From Strobilurus pachycystidiatus (lineage: Eukaryota; Basidiomycota; Agaricomycetes; Agaricales; Physalacriaceae): a stretch of 64,000 bases of DNA. The notes under the pieces were generated by a model, which saw only the letters and a list, made by a program, of their open reading frames with translations, did not search any database and was not told the DNA's origin. Position 1 is the first letter of the stretch. Every line of letters starts with the position of its first letter. Shown in pieces: positions 1 through 10,036 of this stretch. A program made the translations under genes and the position numbers. Where the stretch lies: assembly GCA_019915135.1 (NCBI GenBank), contig JAHLMK010000014.1, positions 1,406,498 to 1,470,497 of the forward strand, in the 5' to 3' direction.

Positions 1-29
1 TGCCTTCCGTCCACCATGATTATCCCAGA

Positions 30-955
30 TTTGCACCCAATAGCCGGCTCGGTCAAGACTTTCGTGCAAGACGCTAGCACTCCAGCACTCACCCTGCATC
101 TGTTCTCATTCTTGTCAGTTGCATGCCCTCCCGCTGTCAAGTGTGACTGGGCTTTTCCCGCAGCACAGTGCTGCCTTGCAGCGCCTCGGATTGTGGACGC
201 CGCACCCACCACAGGTTGATGGCAGCAAGGAAACCAAATGGACTCTGCAGACGAAAGAGAGGCGACAGAGCAGGGCGACCGCTCTGTGCCACCCAAAAAA
301 CGGAGTGCGGTGCCCTTTCACAGTGCGTTGCATCGTCTCATCACACCCTGAGCTTTTCCAACTCATTCTTAGACTTTCTCTGTGCTCGCAGGACTCAACA
401 TAACGACACTGAACCGCACCAAGCGCAACCAGAGCGTGCCGACGCGTCGAGTTGAGGCGGAGAGAGATGCAGTGCGACAACATGGAACAGCGACAGCACC
501 AGGAGCAGGCAGCTCCCCGGCCATGGTGCACTCGGTAACTCCACCTAGCTAGGACAGATTCTCACGTCAACAGCGAAAACATGCGAGCAAAACCCGGTGC
601 TATCTAAACTTCAGCGCATTGCGAGCCCTCGACTTGGTTGACAGGATTTGTGCACGATGTCAGTGTCCCAACGCACAATCTGCATCACTGCTCATGCTGT
701 CAAAACTCAATTGCATGGGCTCCGGTGCACAGCGCCGCCTTGGAATGACCCGGACCTTGGACGCTGCACCCACCACCGTTGGCGGTTGCGAGGAGACCGA
801 TGGAGAGGGAGAGAGGCGGCAGAGCAGAGCAACCATTTTGCGCCTGAGATACGGAGTGTGGTGCCCTTCACAGTGTGTTACACTGTCCCTTCACTCCTTG
901 TGCTCTTTCAACTCACCTCACCTCTTAGACTGCCCTGACGCGTCCCGCGCAGCAT
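30..955. repeat. Diverged direct repeat, two copies
   Basis: A stretch of about 330 bp near 60-400 recurs, diverged, near 640-955. The clearest shared blocks are the one starting GGACGCCGCACCCACCAC (about 195) against GGACGCTGCACCCACCAC (about 757), then the purine-rich AGAGAGGCGACAGAGCAG type block, then a block around CGGAGTGCGGTGCCCTTTCA. Short open frames cross both copies but are not conserved between them, so I do not call a gene. From 955 to 1620 I see nothing I can support. Confidence 0.6.
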
Positions 956-1624
956 GAATACAAGCGTCCTTGACGCGTCTTTAGAGCCATTCAATACGTG
1001 AGGTTCACGTATCCTGAATACTGACAAGAGCAAAGCGCCGTCAAGGGTAGTACAGAGCCTGCCATGTACGCAAGTCGACCCACCATCTAAGCTAGGCTTA
1101 TTCCAGCTGATTTATGTAGTACACAACATTATGATTGACAGAGATGGCCTTTTCGCCGGAGATAAGTTCTGTGCCTCTCTCCTGGGCGGGCGCGAGCATA
1201 CTGGTGGTAAATAAGTACAGGTGGACCTGGGCTGTGGCTCCAGGCTGGGCCATGGGCGAGTAGGATTTGGTGACTTCCCAATATTCCTTCAACTACACTC
1301 TTCAGTCCTACTCCCTCGGAGTCCCAGCGGCGCGCGGGAACAAACAGAATCAATTGCCATCAACTATACCTCCATCTTTGTGCCAGGCGGCTCTAGCCCC
1401 CAGTAGTATGGGTTCCGTCGCAACAGAGCTCATTACTCCATCTGCTCTGGATAGCGCTATGGAGACAGGCAAGATGCGGTTCCATTTCTCAATCAAAGCA
1501 GACGAAGAGCTGCCTCTGGGTTACTCTCATGGATATGAACTCTCTGTTTACTGTAGTGTTTCATCCGGCGTTTGATTTGCAATGTGGGTTTCAACTTTCC
1601 CAATCCTAGCTTCCAAACTCAATT

Positions 1625-1920
1625 TCATTCGTACCCAGCCGTGTTCGACTTGACTCTGACAAAATCCGAGCAAGGCTCACTCGGACACGTGTTGGTGATC
1701 TCGGCGGGCGGGTTCGAGACGTCCCTACAGAACATTTTGTGAGTTACTTGTTGGCTAGGCTGATGACTAGGGCTCACCAAGTGACGGTGACGGTGGAGTT
1801 GACAGTCCACACGACACCGGCGGTGGGGTAGATGATAGGCGGGACGAACACGTCCCTTGCGAAAGGGGCTGCCGATACAAGACCGGCGGTGCAGAGGAGG
1901 ATGAAAGACGTGAACTTCAT
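1625..1920 (-). pseudogene. Truncated Kre9/KNH-like secreted protein (copy 1 of 3)
   Basis: Exon 1 (1920-1778) encodes a signal peptide and the start of a Kre9/KNH-type N-terminal Ig-like domain, including VFVPPIIYPTAGVVWTVNST. Exon 2 starts at 1724 and keeps DVSNPPAEITN, which matches both other copies. It then leaves the family sequence and stops at 1625, giving only 80 residues. The two final exons present at 9234-9787 and 17056-17616 are missing. The promoter looks intact, so it may still be transcribed. I read it as a 3'-truncated relic; a rearranged short secreted protein is possible. Confidence 0.65.
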
Positions 1921-2002
1921 GATGTGTGACTTGTCCGAGGAGGTTTGAAGCGAAGGAGTCGTAAGAGCTGGATGCTGATGTTGAGAGAGAGATTGCCTTC
2001 CC

Positions 2003-2010
2003 TTATATAC
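2003..2010 (-). promoter_or_regulatory. TATA box of Kre9-like copy 1
   Basis: On the minus strand GTATATAAGG lies about 83 bases before the ATG at 1920. It is followed by a GCAATCTCTCTC initiator-like stretch that is also found after the TATA boxes of the other two copies. Confidence 0.6.
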
Positions 2011-2039
2011 GCGTCTTGAGTATGCGTATGACTTGTATA

Positions 2040-2440
2040 CCCGGCTCATACGATGTCCAGCCTCAGGTCCAGGCAGACGCTGACCTTCTCAGTACAGTGC
2101 AAGTATAGTTATCACGTCGACGGCACAACAGTGCATATGTCATATGATATGAGATGCACTCACCGGGTACTTATTTATGGACGACGAGTACTGCCAGAAC
2201 CCAGGGGAGACGGTCAGTCTTGCCCAACAATACAGATACGTGTTCCACCACCCAGCGCCGGGCACACTCAGCCTCATACTTAGAAGCAACACATCGGCAC
2301 ATCCGGAAAGGACCAAGGTTGGGGGCACCCTCACGGCGAATGCTGACCTTCAAGTTCTCGGTGGAGTACGGGCATACGGAGACGGTCAGTTGCGCTCAGT
2401 GCTCACCGAGTATTTCTGTACGATGGCTATGACCAACATG
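2040..2440. repeat. Upstream block shared by the Kre9-like genes
   Basis: GTCCAGCCTCA at about 2054 and GGAGACGGTCAGTCTTG at about 2206 recur upstream of copy 2 (reverse complement, about 8940-9085) and, less completely, upstream of copy 3 (about 17935-18030). The duplication that made the family therefore carried several hundred bases of 5' flank. I see no gene between 2050 and 3170. Confidence 0.55.
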
Positions 2441-3170
2441 ACCGACGGGCATAGAAGAAGCTCTATTTACATTCGGGTTGCCCGCCGGCTAAGACTGCGC
2501 ACGCGCCCAGAAAAACGCAAACCGCCGTCGGAGAGGACAAACGTACAGGGCAAAGATACTTATGAGTGTGACTGTGGTCCAATAATCAGTTGATGCTTCA
2601 AGGGTGAGATTGGCAATACACACATATTCAGACCCCGTAGTCAGTGCAAGCTGTCTTTCGTCTGACTAGAGGAAAGGGGAGGAGGGGCAGGATGACCGTG
2701 AACGCAAGGTAGAAGAAGTCAGCGTGCCCACGACATGAACTGATTGGATTGGTTCCACTTGAATGAAAGTGAGTCTAGAGCTTAGCGATTCTCGAAGCAC
2801 TAGAAGTCATGGGGGTTGTGTTTGGCTCGAGGATGATCCAAGGGCAGGCAATGTGGTATTCAATTCCGATCGAGCACACAGAGAGGCCAGTAGACCACTG
2901 GAGTGGAAGCTCGCGAGCATATCACAATGGGTGTGTATACAAAGATTCGACTCTTGAGTACCTGCGACCGAATTCGTGCGATAGCCCACAATGATTGCAG
3001 ATACCCACTTGCCTCCAGCCATGTCGGCGATTCTCATCGTTGGGGTATCGTCGGCTTGGGGTAGGCCGCTAGAGGCCCGTTAACCGGTCATGTTGGGCAC
3101 ATCGGAGTCGTGCATTAGCCTACGGCGGCAAGGGAGACACTAGAAAAAGAGGCGGCGGCGGCGAGGGTGC

Positions 3171-3178
3171 TCTTGAAC
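3171..3178 (+). repeat. 8-bp target site duplication, left
   Basis: TCTTGAAC directly precedes the left inverted repeat of the element at 3179-3818 and is repeated exactly at 3819-3826. Confidence 0.85.
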
Positions 3179-3818
3179 TAGTGCGGCGGGAAGTAGGTTT
3201 CGGACCTGGTTGACAGTGCTGGTTAGCACTGGGCCCCGAAGGGGCCTGTTTGACCGGCCTATTTTTCAGCTAATTAACGGGGGTCCGGGGGCGGTAGCCC
3301 CCGGGAGCTCCGAGCTATTTAACAGCTAATTAGCAGTCAAACAGGCCTATTTTGCATGTTAATCAGCGGTCAAATAGGCCTAGGAAAATCTAGCAATGTA
3401 ATCGTGCTCCCGTCTGTACGGCAATGGTGACAGGTCCATGCCAAGGAGCGAGCCAGCGCGTTCTGAGCGCGTCCGTGGTTTGAGCCTAAAGTCGGTGCAA
3501 AATCGCGCGCCGATCAAAATGCCGATCCCGAGTCCCGACTGTCAGCGTGAATGGTATCGTAACAATCCCGCAGACTTGCCGCTGTGTTGATTGAATTGCG
3601 CCGAGAAAGTGAAGAGACGAGAAATCGCCTTGTTCTCAACCATACTGCTCGTCTTGGTCACCGACAACGCTGCACAGTACGTGCTAGCTATTTGACTCTG
3701 ATTTACACCTCAAATTTGCCGGCTTGATGGGCCGATGGAGATTAGCGCTAATTAACGCTAATTTACCCATGTAAAATAGGCACTGCTAATTACCAGGGAC
3801 CTGTTTCCCGCCGCACTA
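3179..3818. mobile_element. Non-autonomous hAT-like MITE, 640 bp
   Basis: The ends are inverted repeats. The left end is TAGTGCGGCGGGAAGTAGGT, and the right end read in reverse complement is TAGTGCGGCGGGAAACAGGT: 14 identical bases, then 18 of 20. The element is flanked by a perfect 8-bp duplication, TCTTGAAC. An 8-bp duplication and a 5' TAGTG terminus fit the hAT superfamily. It has no open frame of useful length, so it would depend on a transposase elsewhere. Inside are a GC-rich hairpin near 3285-3303 (GGGGGCGGTAGCCCCC) and several AGGCCTATTTT-like subterminal motifs in both orientations. It ends about 165 bases before the RPL10 leader intron, so it lies in or beside that promoter. Confidence 0.85.
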
Positions 3819-3826
3819 TCTTGAAC
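3819..3826 (+). repeat. 8-bp target site duplication, right
   Basis: TCTTGAAC directly follows the right inverted repeat of the element and is identical to 3171-3178. Confidence 0.85.
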
Positions 3827-3984
3827 TCAAGTCGTCGCTAGTCGATCGCGTCAGCAAGGCCGCTGACCTGGCTCGGCAATCGCCGCATTATTCAAGCCCC
3901 GCCCGATCGCATTACTCACCAAGTTTCCTAGTCATCGTCGATAAAAAGCCAGCGGTCGCTGCAACTCTCCCCCTCCCCTCAAAT

Positions 3985-4137
3985 GTGAGTCCGTCTCTGC
4001 TGTCGGTATGCGCTCTGGACGAATCGCTGCGGTTTTGGACGCTGGAACGGCCGGGAATGCGCTGGATGGGTTGGATGGGGCTGGATGGCTTGAATGACGT
4101 CGAAGAGCCGAGCTGACAAGAATTTTCTTTCTCGCAG
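3985..4137 (+). other. Intron in the RPL10 5' leader
   Basis: GTGAGT at 3985 and TTTCTCGCAG ending at 4137 bound a 153-base intron whose acceptor lies 8 bases before the RPL10 ATG. Long leader introns are common in ribosomal protein genes and often support expression. This is inferred from splice-site sequence only. Confidence 0.6.
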
Positions 4138-4145
4138 AATCCACG

Positions 4146-4898
4146 ATGGGTCGCCGTCCCGCCCGCTGCTACCGCTACTGCAAGAACAAGCCGTACCCTA
4201 AATCCCGGTACAATCGCGGTGTCCCCGACCCGAAGGTGCGCCACCATCCTCTGCATCACTCGCACCGCTAAAACCGCCATACTAGATCCGTATCTTCGAT
4301 CTGGGGCGCAAGCGTGCTTCCGTGGACGACTTCCCCTTCTGCTGCCATCTCGTCTCGGACGAGTACGAGCAACTGTCGTCCGAGGCGCTCGAGGCTGCCC
4401 GTATCTGCGCCAACAAGTATGTGACCAAGACCTCGGGCAAGGACTCCTTCCACTTGCGCGTGCGCGTGCACCCCTTCCACGTTATCCGCATCAACAAGAT
4501 GTTGTCCTGCGCCGGTGCGGATCGACTCCAAACCGGTATGCGCGGCGCCTGGGGCAAGCCCTACGGCACCGTCGCCCGCGTCAACATCGGCCAGGTCATC
4601 ATGTCCATCCGCTGCAAAGACAACACCGCCCCCGTGGTCATGGAGGCTCTGCGCCGCGCCCGGTATAAGTTCCCTGGCCGCCAAAAGATCATCGTCTCCA
4701 AGAAGTGGGGTTTCACGAACGTGAACAAGGCGGAGTACCTCCAGCTCAAGGAGGACAAGCTGGTGCTCCAGTACGTGGTTGCTTTTTCTGGGTCTCATAG
4801 TCTAGCGCTGATGACTGGATAGGGACGGTGCATACGTGCAGTTCATCAGGCCCAAGGGCCCCCTCGAGCAGAACCTGCGCAACCAGCTCCGCGCTTAG
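4146..4898 (+). CDS. RPL10: 60S ribosomal protein L10 (uL16)
   Basis: Exons 4146-4235, 4286-4770 and 4823-4898 give 216 residues, normal for eukaryotic L10. The protein begins [20 protein letters not shown] and keeps the universal uL16 features: IRIFDLG, the [20 protein letters not shown] stretch, and [16 protein letters not shown] near residues 100-125, which corresponds to the loop near the peptidyl transferase centre. In eukaryotes uL16 joins the 60S subunit late, in the cytoplasm, and is needed for release of Nmd3. Both coding introns are about 50 nt. Third positions are strongly C-biased, as expected for a highly expressed gene. A hAT-like element lies just upstream. Confidence 0.97.
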
Positions 4899-6154
4899 AT
4901 TGTATACTATCCATATCAATCTGAGTTTTGTATTTCCCTTCGTGTGAGCCTCTCTTTTTCTTTCGCGTGAACCGTTCCGTTCGACCTGCCCTCTATCCAC
5001 TGGCTCATCCAGAACAGTGGGTGACTCAGGGGAAAGGGGGCATATATTGATTGTGGCTAGTACGTTATCGCGAGTAGGAGATGTCCGTAATCCTTCTGCG
5101 TGTATCTCGTTTGCATACATTTCATAATGGACACATACATATGCTGTCTACATAGTGCGTGTGTGGGATGATAGCTTGTTTGCGAGATGGTATGTTGACC
5201 GGAACTTTGCGAGACGCGTTGTTTGACCGAAAGGATGTGGCGACTGGAATTGCCGGTTTGAGAGGTCTGTTTGCGACGCAGGAGCACTCGAACACAGTTG
5301 ATTTGTGCGCGACGCTCAAGCTACGCCTACCCTTTTCCTCGGAACGAACAGAACTTATATTGTGTAACGTTCGCAAGGTCCCCGTTTGTATTGATCAAGG
5401 TTAAATGAGCACGAGGATGAATAGTGAATCGGACGAGAGTGAATTGAACGATGCACCGTTGAATTGTCCAATTGAGACGGGGATTAGTGAATATGTATAT
5501 GAATAGTGAATAAGCTCTTTTCGCTGATCGTTATCGTTATGCAGAGGTGAGAGTCGCAATGTCTTTCACAACGTAGCATGACGAGAGACAGAGGCTCGAG
5601 CGGGCACGACAATCCGTCCGAGCCGGGGGGCGGGGGGCGAGAGCGAGTAGGAACTGAATGGGGGGACTGAAGAGCGGCCGAGCCTGTCGTTCATTTAACG
5701 TTTGGCGCGGATTCTGGTGTTTGTAGTACCCAGCGGCGGCGCCTCCCAAGAGAGATGACTTGGAAGGTAGGTTACAGTATCCGGAAGCACTACGATGCGA
5801 GCCCAGGATCGGAATGTGCTCAGTGGCAAGTGCTGCATACAAAACATGAATTGGAAAGCTGGAATTGGACAAGGGAAAGCATGCGTGCAGGATTCGAACC
5901 CTGACGTGCGCACGCGCACGGGCAATATCAAAAGTGTGGACTGAATTGCGGGGGTGGATTTGACGTACACGGACCGCCCCTGCTCGGGAGGGTTGTCCGT
6001 CGACTATCACACGCCTTTACTGGCATTGGAGGTTGACTTGCAACCACCACCACCACCTTCCGGGTAAAAGATCGGGCCAGATTGCTTTTGCTTGGCCTTA
6101 TTAATTTTGTGTGGAGCCTTTGAGTCTCACGACCACCACGACCACGACCATACC
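4899..6154. other. Intergenic region, no gene supported
   Basis: This 1.25-kb gap holds the RPL10 3' flank and the white-collar gene 5' flank. Short frames on both strands look random. A T-loop-like GGATTCGAACCC at about 5891 did not fold into a tRNA. Confidence 0.5.
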
Positions 6155-8327
6155 ATGATGAACTCCGACGAGGGCGCGTACGCCATGTACAGCCGCCATA
6201 ACATCCGCGAGGAGGCCCTGGGCCGCTTCTCGCAGCCGACGTTCCAGATCCCGCCGTTCATGTATACGGGCCCGCCGACACTCGCACCAGGCGGAGGGGC
6301 GGAGGTGCTGCCGCCGGGCGGGTCGCTGTGGATAGAGAACAGCGGCTTCAACACCGGCGCGTTCGAGAGGTGCGTCTGGACAGCGTCGAGCACGCACGAT
6401 GGCGGAGCTAATTGGTGTAATGGCAGCTTCAATGCGTCGACGAGACACTATGGCTCCTCCTCGGACGGCGGCGGGTCGACGACGAGCAGCTATTCGAGTC
6501 TGCAAAAGGTGTTCGAGTGCGTGCGCGGGCAGCCTGTGCTGCTGCTGGTGCTGGTGCTGATCTGCGCTTTTTGACAGATATGATGATCCCCCGGAGTACC
6601 CTTCATCCGCACCGTTCGACTATGACACCATGCCCACCTCGACGGCCGTTCCCGAGCAGACACCCGCGATATCCACAAGAAGGACGCCGTCGAGCGACTT
6701 TATCGCCCCTTCGTCCATGGGCCTGCCCGTGTATTCCACCTCCGGATTCGACATATTATCCGTCTTCGGGCGCGTCGCAAATAGGCCCAACCCGCAGATC
6801 CACCTCGGCCCTGTCGATCTCACGTCCTCCTTCGTCGTCGTCGATGTGCGCCGCTTTGACCACCCTATTGTGTACTGCTCGCCGACCTTCTGCCGCTTGA
6901 CCGGATACGAAGAGCGCGAGATCCTCGCCAAAAATTGCCGCTTCCTCCAGGCGCCGCCGACGGACACGGTGGTCAAAGGTGAGGTGCGCCGCTGGACGAG
7001 CAACGAGGCGGTGAAGCAGTTGAAGAAGTGCTTTGTCGCGGGCAAGGAGTGCCAGACGAGCATCGTCAACTACCGCAAGGACGGGACGGCGTTCATCAAC
7101 CTCGTCACGGTAATTCCCGTCCCCGAGGACAACGGCGAGCCTATCTACCAGCTGGGCTTCCAGGTCGACCTTGGCGAGCAGCCGACGGCCATCCTCGATC
7201 GGCTCAAGGACGGGAGCTACATTGCCCCGACCTCGAACCCGAACCCGAACCCGACTCCGAGCCCGACCGACCTGCACCAGGGGACCGTCGCGAAAAAGCC
7301 GCCGCCCATCCCGCCCATCATCGTCTCCGACTCGCTCATCCTCCCGCCTGTTGCCGCCGCCGACGACTCGCACCCGCTCTCGATGCACATCCTCGCCGGC
7401 TCCCCCGACTTCATACTCGTAGTCTCACTAAAGGGTGTTTTCCTGTACGTCGCACCCGCCGTGACACACGTTCTCGGCTACGCGCCGACGGACCTGCTCA
7501 ACAAGAGCCTCGGCGACATCGCGCACCCCGCGGACGTCGTCCCGCTGATGCGCGAGCTCAAGGACGCGTCTGCGCCTGGGGAGAAGCCGCGGCCTGTGGA
7601 TCTGGTGTTCCGCGCGAAGACGGGGGCGGGGGTGTGGGTGTGGATGGAGTGTCGCGGGAGGCTGCACGTCGAGCCTGGGAAGGGCCGTAAGGCGATCTTC
7701 CTCAGTGCGCGCACGAAGGAGATGAGCGCGCTGGAGGCGCCGCTGTGTGCGGGCGTGTGTGGGACGGTCACTGCCGAGGGCACGGTGCTCGTGCTATCGC
7801 GCGAGATTGGAGGCTGGACGCCGGAGGATGTCCTTGGCAAGTCGATGTATGCGCTCCTGCCGGATATGCGGGCGCTGCCTGGGGCTGACGCGGTACGCAC
7901 GCTGCTGCGCACGAAGGAGGGCGGAAAGATGGATGTGTACGTGCGCGCGTGGAACCAGAACCAGAGCCGGGAGTGGGTGTATCAGATTGCGCCGGCGCTT
8001 GGTGAGGACGAGAGTCGGGCGTTTAGTGTGTTTGAGGAGCTGCAGACAGAGAGGGCGAGCAGCTGGCAGTATGAGCTCACGCAGTTGAGAATACGGAATC
8101 AGCGGTTGGAGGAGCAGATACGCGGGTTGGAGGAGCGCACGCCAACGAATACGGTGGATTCGTCAAGCCCGATGGGTGGTTCGTCAAGCAAGATGGGTGG
8201 TTCATCAAGCGCGATGGGTGGGCCTGGCTTTGCGCAGGGACCGGTCTCGACATACCCTATATCAATGCCGATGTGGTACGGCAACGGCCCGCCTTCGCTG
8301 AAGCGGCCGTGGGACGGGGGAACGTAA
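6155..8327 (+). CDS. WC-1: White collar 1-type blue-light photoreceptor (LOV/PAS)
   Basis: Exons 6155-6369, 6427-6516 and 6578-8327 give 684 residues. A LOV domain starts near residue 183; it contains GYEEREILAKNCRFLQAP, with the flavin-adduct cysteine near residue 222. Two further PAS domains follow, around SPDFILVVSLKGVFLYVAP and CGTVTAEGTVLVLSREIGGW. Family members bind FAD, form a cysteinyl adduct in blue light and act with WC-2 to activate transcription. The C-terminus is a short helix, a Ser/Gly-Met repeat and KRPWDGGT. No GATA zinc finger is present, as in other basidiomycete WC-1 proteins, so DNA binding would be supplied by WC-2. The donor at 6517 was chosen because it joins exon 3 in frame (VFE-YDDPPEY). 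Confidence 0.92.
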
Positions 8328-9152
8328 AGGAGTGTTTCTTGCTTTCGTCGTCTTTTGCTTTCGAAATGTGTGGACAATACACGTTTGTATGTATGTATTA
8401 CGGCTGTTCCCCCTTGTGTATTTTATATGATATACGTAATTGTAGAGTGTATGTATGGTGTGTGTGCTGGATGATCATGTGGCGTAGTTGCGCCCCAACC
8501 TTTTCGGTGGGAGGAGAAATTAATTTGTACAGATAAATTTCAGGGTGGGGAAAACACGGTCCGAGATTCACCTTTGTCATCCATTCAAGTGTGACGACTT
8601 GGTCTACCTTGCGCTCACCATCTTTGCGTTTGACTTGCATGACACAAGCACCTCCGCAGCGAAGTTTTTATTTTTAATTACAGTACTCCGGTGGGGTTCC
8701 AACTAGAATATGCGTCATATGATTATTGGACCACAGTCACAGTTATTATTATAAGTTGGATTCGGGCGGGGATGTTTGAGGAGTCGGGCTGAGGTCATGG
8801 CGTGCGCTGGTCCTCTGTTTCTTCTGATTCAACCTGAAGCGCATGCGCAGTATTCAGTAATGGATGTCTTCTTTCTCAGTATGCCCGACGCTCAGACAGC
8901 GGTCATGCGGGTCATATAGGAATACTGTGGCACTGCGTGCATCTGTATTGTCGAGTAAGACTGACCGTCTCCGTTTCATCGTCCAGGAATATCACACCTC
9001 AGACCACCGCCCGGGCCGTCAACATGATATCTATACTTGCACTCCACCGAACAAGGCTAGCGTTTGCCTGGAGTTGAGGCTGGACGCTGACCCTCACCTT
9101 CGTAAGGCTGCCGGTGTTCATTGGCATCTCAAACGCACCCTCACAGCGCGTT
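8328..9152. other. Intergenic region with Kre9-family upstream block
   Basis: No gene is supported. From about 8940 to 9085 the reverse complement matches the flank upstream of Kre9-like copy 1 (GAGACGGTCAGTCTTACTCG and GCGTCCAGCCTCA). Confidence 0.5.
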
Positions 9153-9158
9153 TATAAA
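9153..9158 (+). promoter_or_regulatory. TATA box of Kre9-like copy 2
   Basis: TATAAA lies 76 bases before the ATG at 9234 and is followed by GGCAATCTCTCTCTCTC, the same arrangement as in copies 1 and 3. Confidence 0.6.
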
Positions 9159-9233
9159 GGAAGGCAATCTCTCTCTCTCTCTCCGTCAGCTTCAAGCTTT
9201 CACGACTTTAACCCTCTCTACAAGTCACGCATC

Positions 9234-9787
9234 ATGAACTACACGTGCTTCATCCTCCTCTTCACCGCCGCTCTTGTATTGGCGGTCCCTCTCGATGTGT
9301 TTGTCCCGCCTATCACCTACCCCACCGCGGGTGTCGTGTGGACTGTCAACTCTACCGTCACCGTCACTTGGTGAGTGTCTCGCAGCGCTAATTGTCAGCC
9401 TGAGGTTGAGTGCCGTGTGTAGGGACGTCTCGAACCCGCCCGCCGAGATCACCAACAAGCTCGGGAGCATCGAGCTGAGGCAAGGTAGCAGCACCCTCCC
9501 TCGTGAGTTCCGCTGCGAGTCCCCTCACCTAATCTATCTTATCTCCCCGTCAGTCGTCCTCGCCGATGGCTTTGACATCTTGCTCGGCAGCTGGGATATC
9601 ACCGTTCCCTGGGTTCTCGAGAACGATAACTACCAGCTCGTCTGTGCGTACCTACCCATCGCTTTCTCACCTTCTCTACGCCCGCTCACTGAAACCTCAC
9701 TTAGTGTTCGGCGACTCGGGCAACTTCTCTCCCGACTTCACTATCACGGGTGGACCACTCTGTGCCGGCTGTGTTGGGAGAGCGTAG
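9234..9787 (+). CDS. Kre9/KNH-like small secreted protein (copy 2 of 3)
   Basis: Four exons (9234-9370, 9423-9502, 9554-9643, 9705-9787) encode 129 residues. A hydrophobic signal peptide (TCFILLFTAALVLAVP) is followed by one Ig-like domain of the Kre9/KNH N-terminal type: VFVPPITYPTAGVVWTVNST, then SNPPAEITNKLGSIELRQG, then NDNYQLV, then FGDSGNFSPDFTITG. Kre9/Knh1 of yeast take part in cell-wall beta-1,6-glucan assembly. In mushrooms this domain is found in many small secreted proteins whose exact role is not known. It ends in CAGCVGRA with no GPI-type hydrophobic tail. The exon layout is identical to copy 3 (internal exons of 80 and 90 nt). Confidence 0.85.
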
Positions 9788-10036
9788 AGCCAGCCCCCTT
9801 CACAAAGAAACTCACGTTGCTACGCTAAGCTAAAATGCAGTCTAGCTGCATCACAAAATCAGTATTTGGAACACTACATAACGCAAAACAAGGGCTTGTA
9901 CATTCATTACACTGTAGGGTAGGAGTTGACTTGATTGATCGAACAGTGATATATAAAGAATTGCAAACTATTGCGGGTCTATACAATCAACAAAAGAACA
10001 TACAATCATCGTCCAATTCCACTGACGCTGATCCCG

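Noticed and set aside
1267..1575. 102-codon frame MVTSQYSFNY...
   Set aside because: No start context, splice structure or family resemblance; the region is otherwise non-coding.
4268..4798. 176-codon open frame antisense to RPL10
   Set aside because: It lies wholly opposite a strongly conserved ribosomal protein exon; high GC at third positions produces such shadows.
5880..5970. Possible minus-strand tRNA, from a GGGTTCGAATCC T-loop-like sequence
   Set aside because: The T stem has mismatches, and no 5' acceptor strand or D arm pairs within 100 bases, so no cloverleaf forms.
7028..7690. 220-codon frame overlapping the white-collar gene in another frame
   Set aside because: It overlaps LOV/PAS coding sequence that is conserved in the other frame; its Arg/Pro-rich translation is typical of a GC-rich off-frame.
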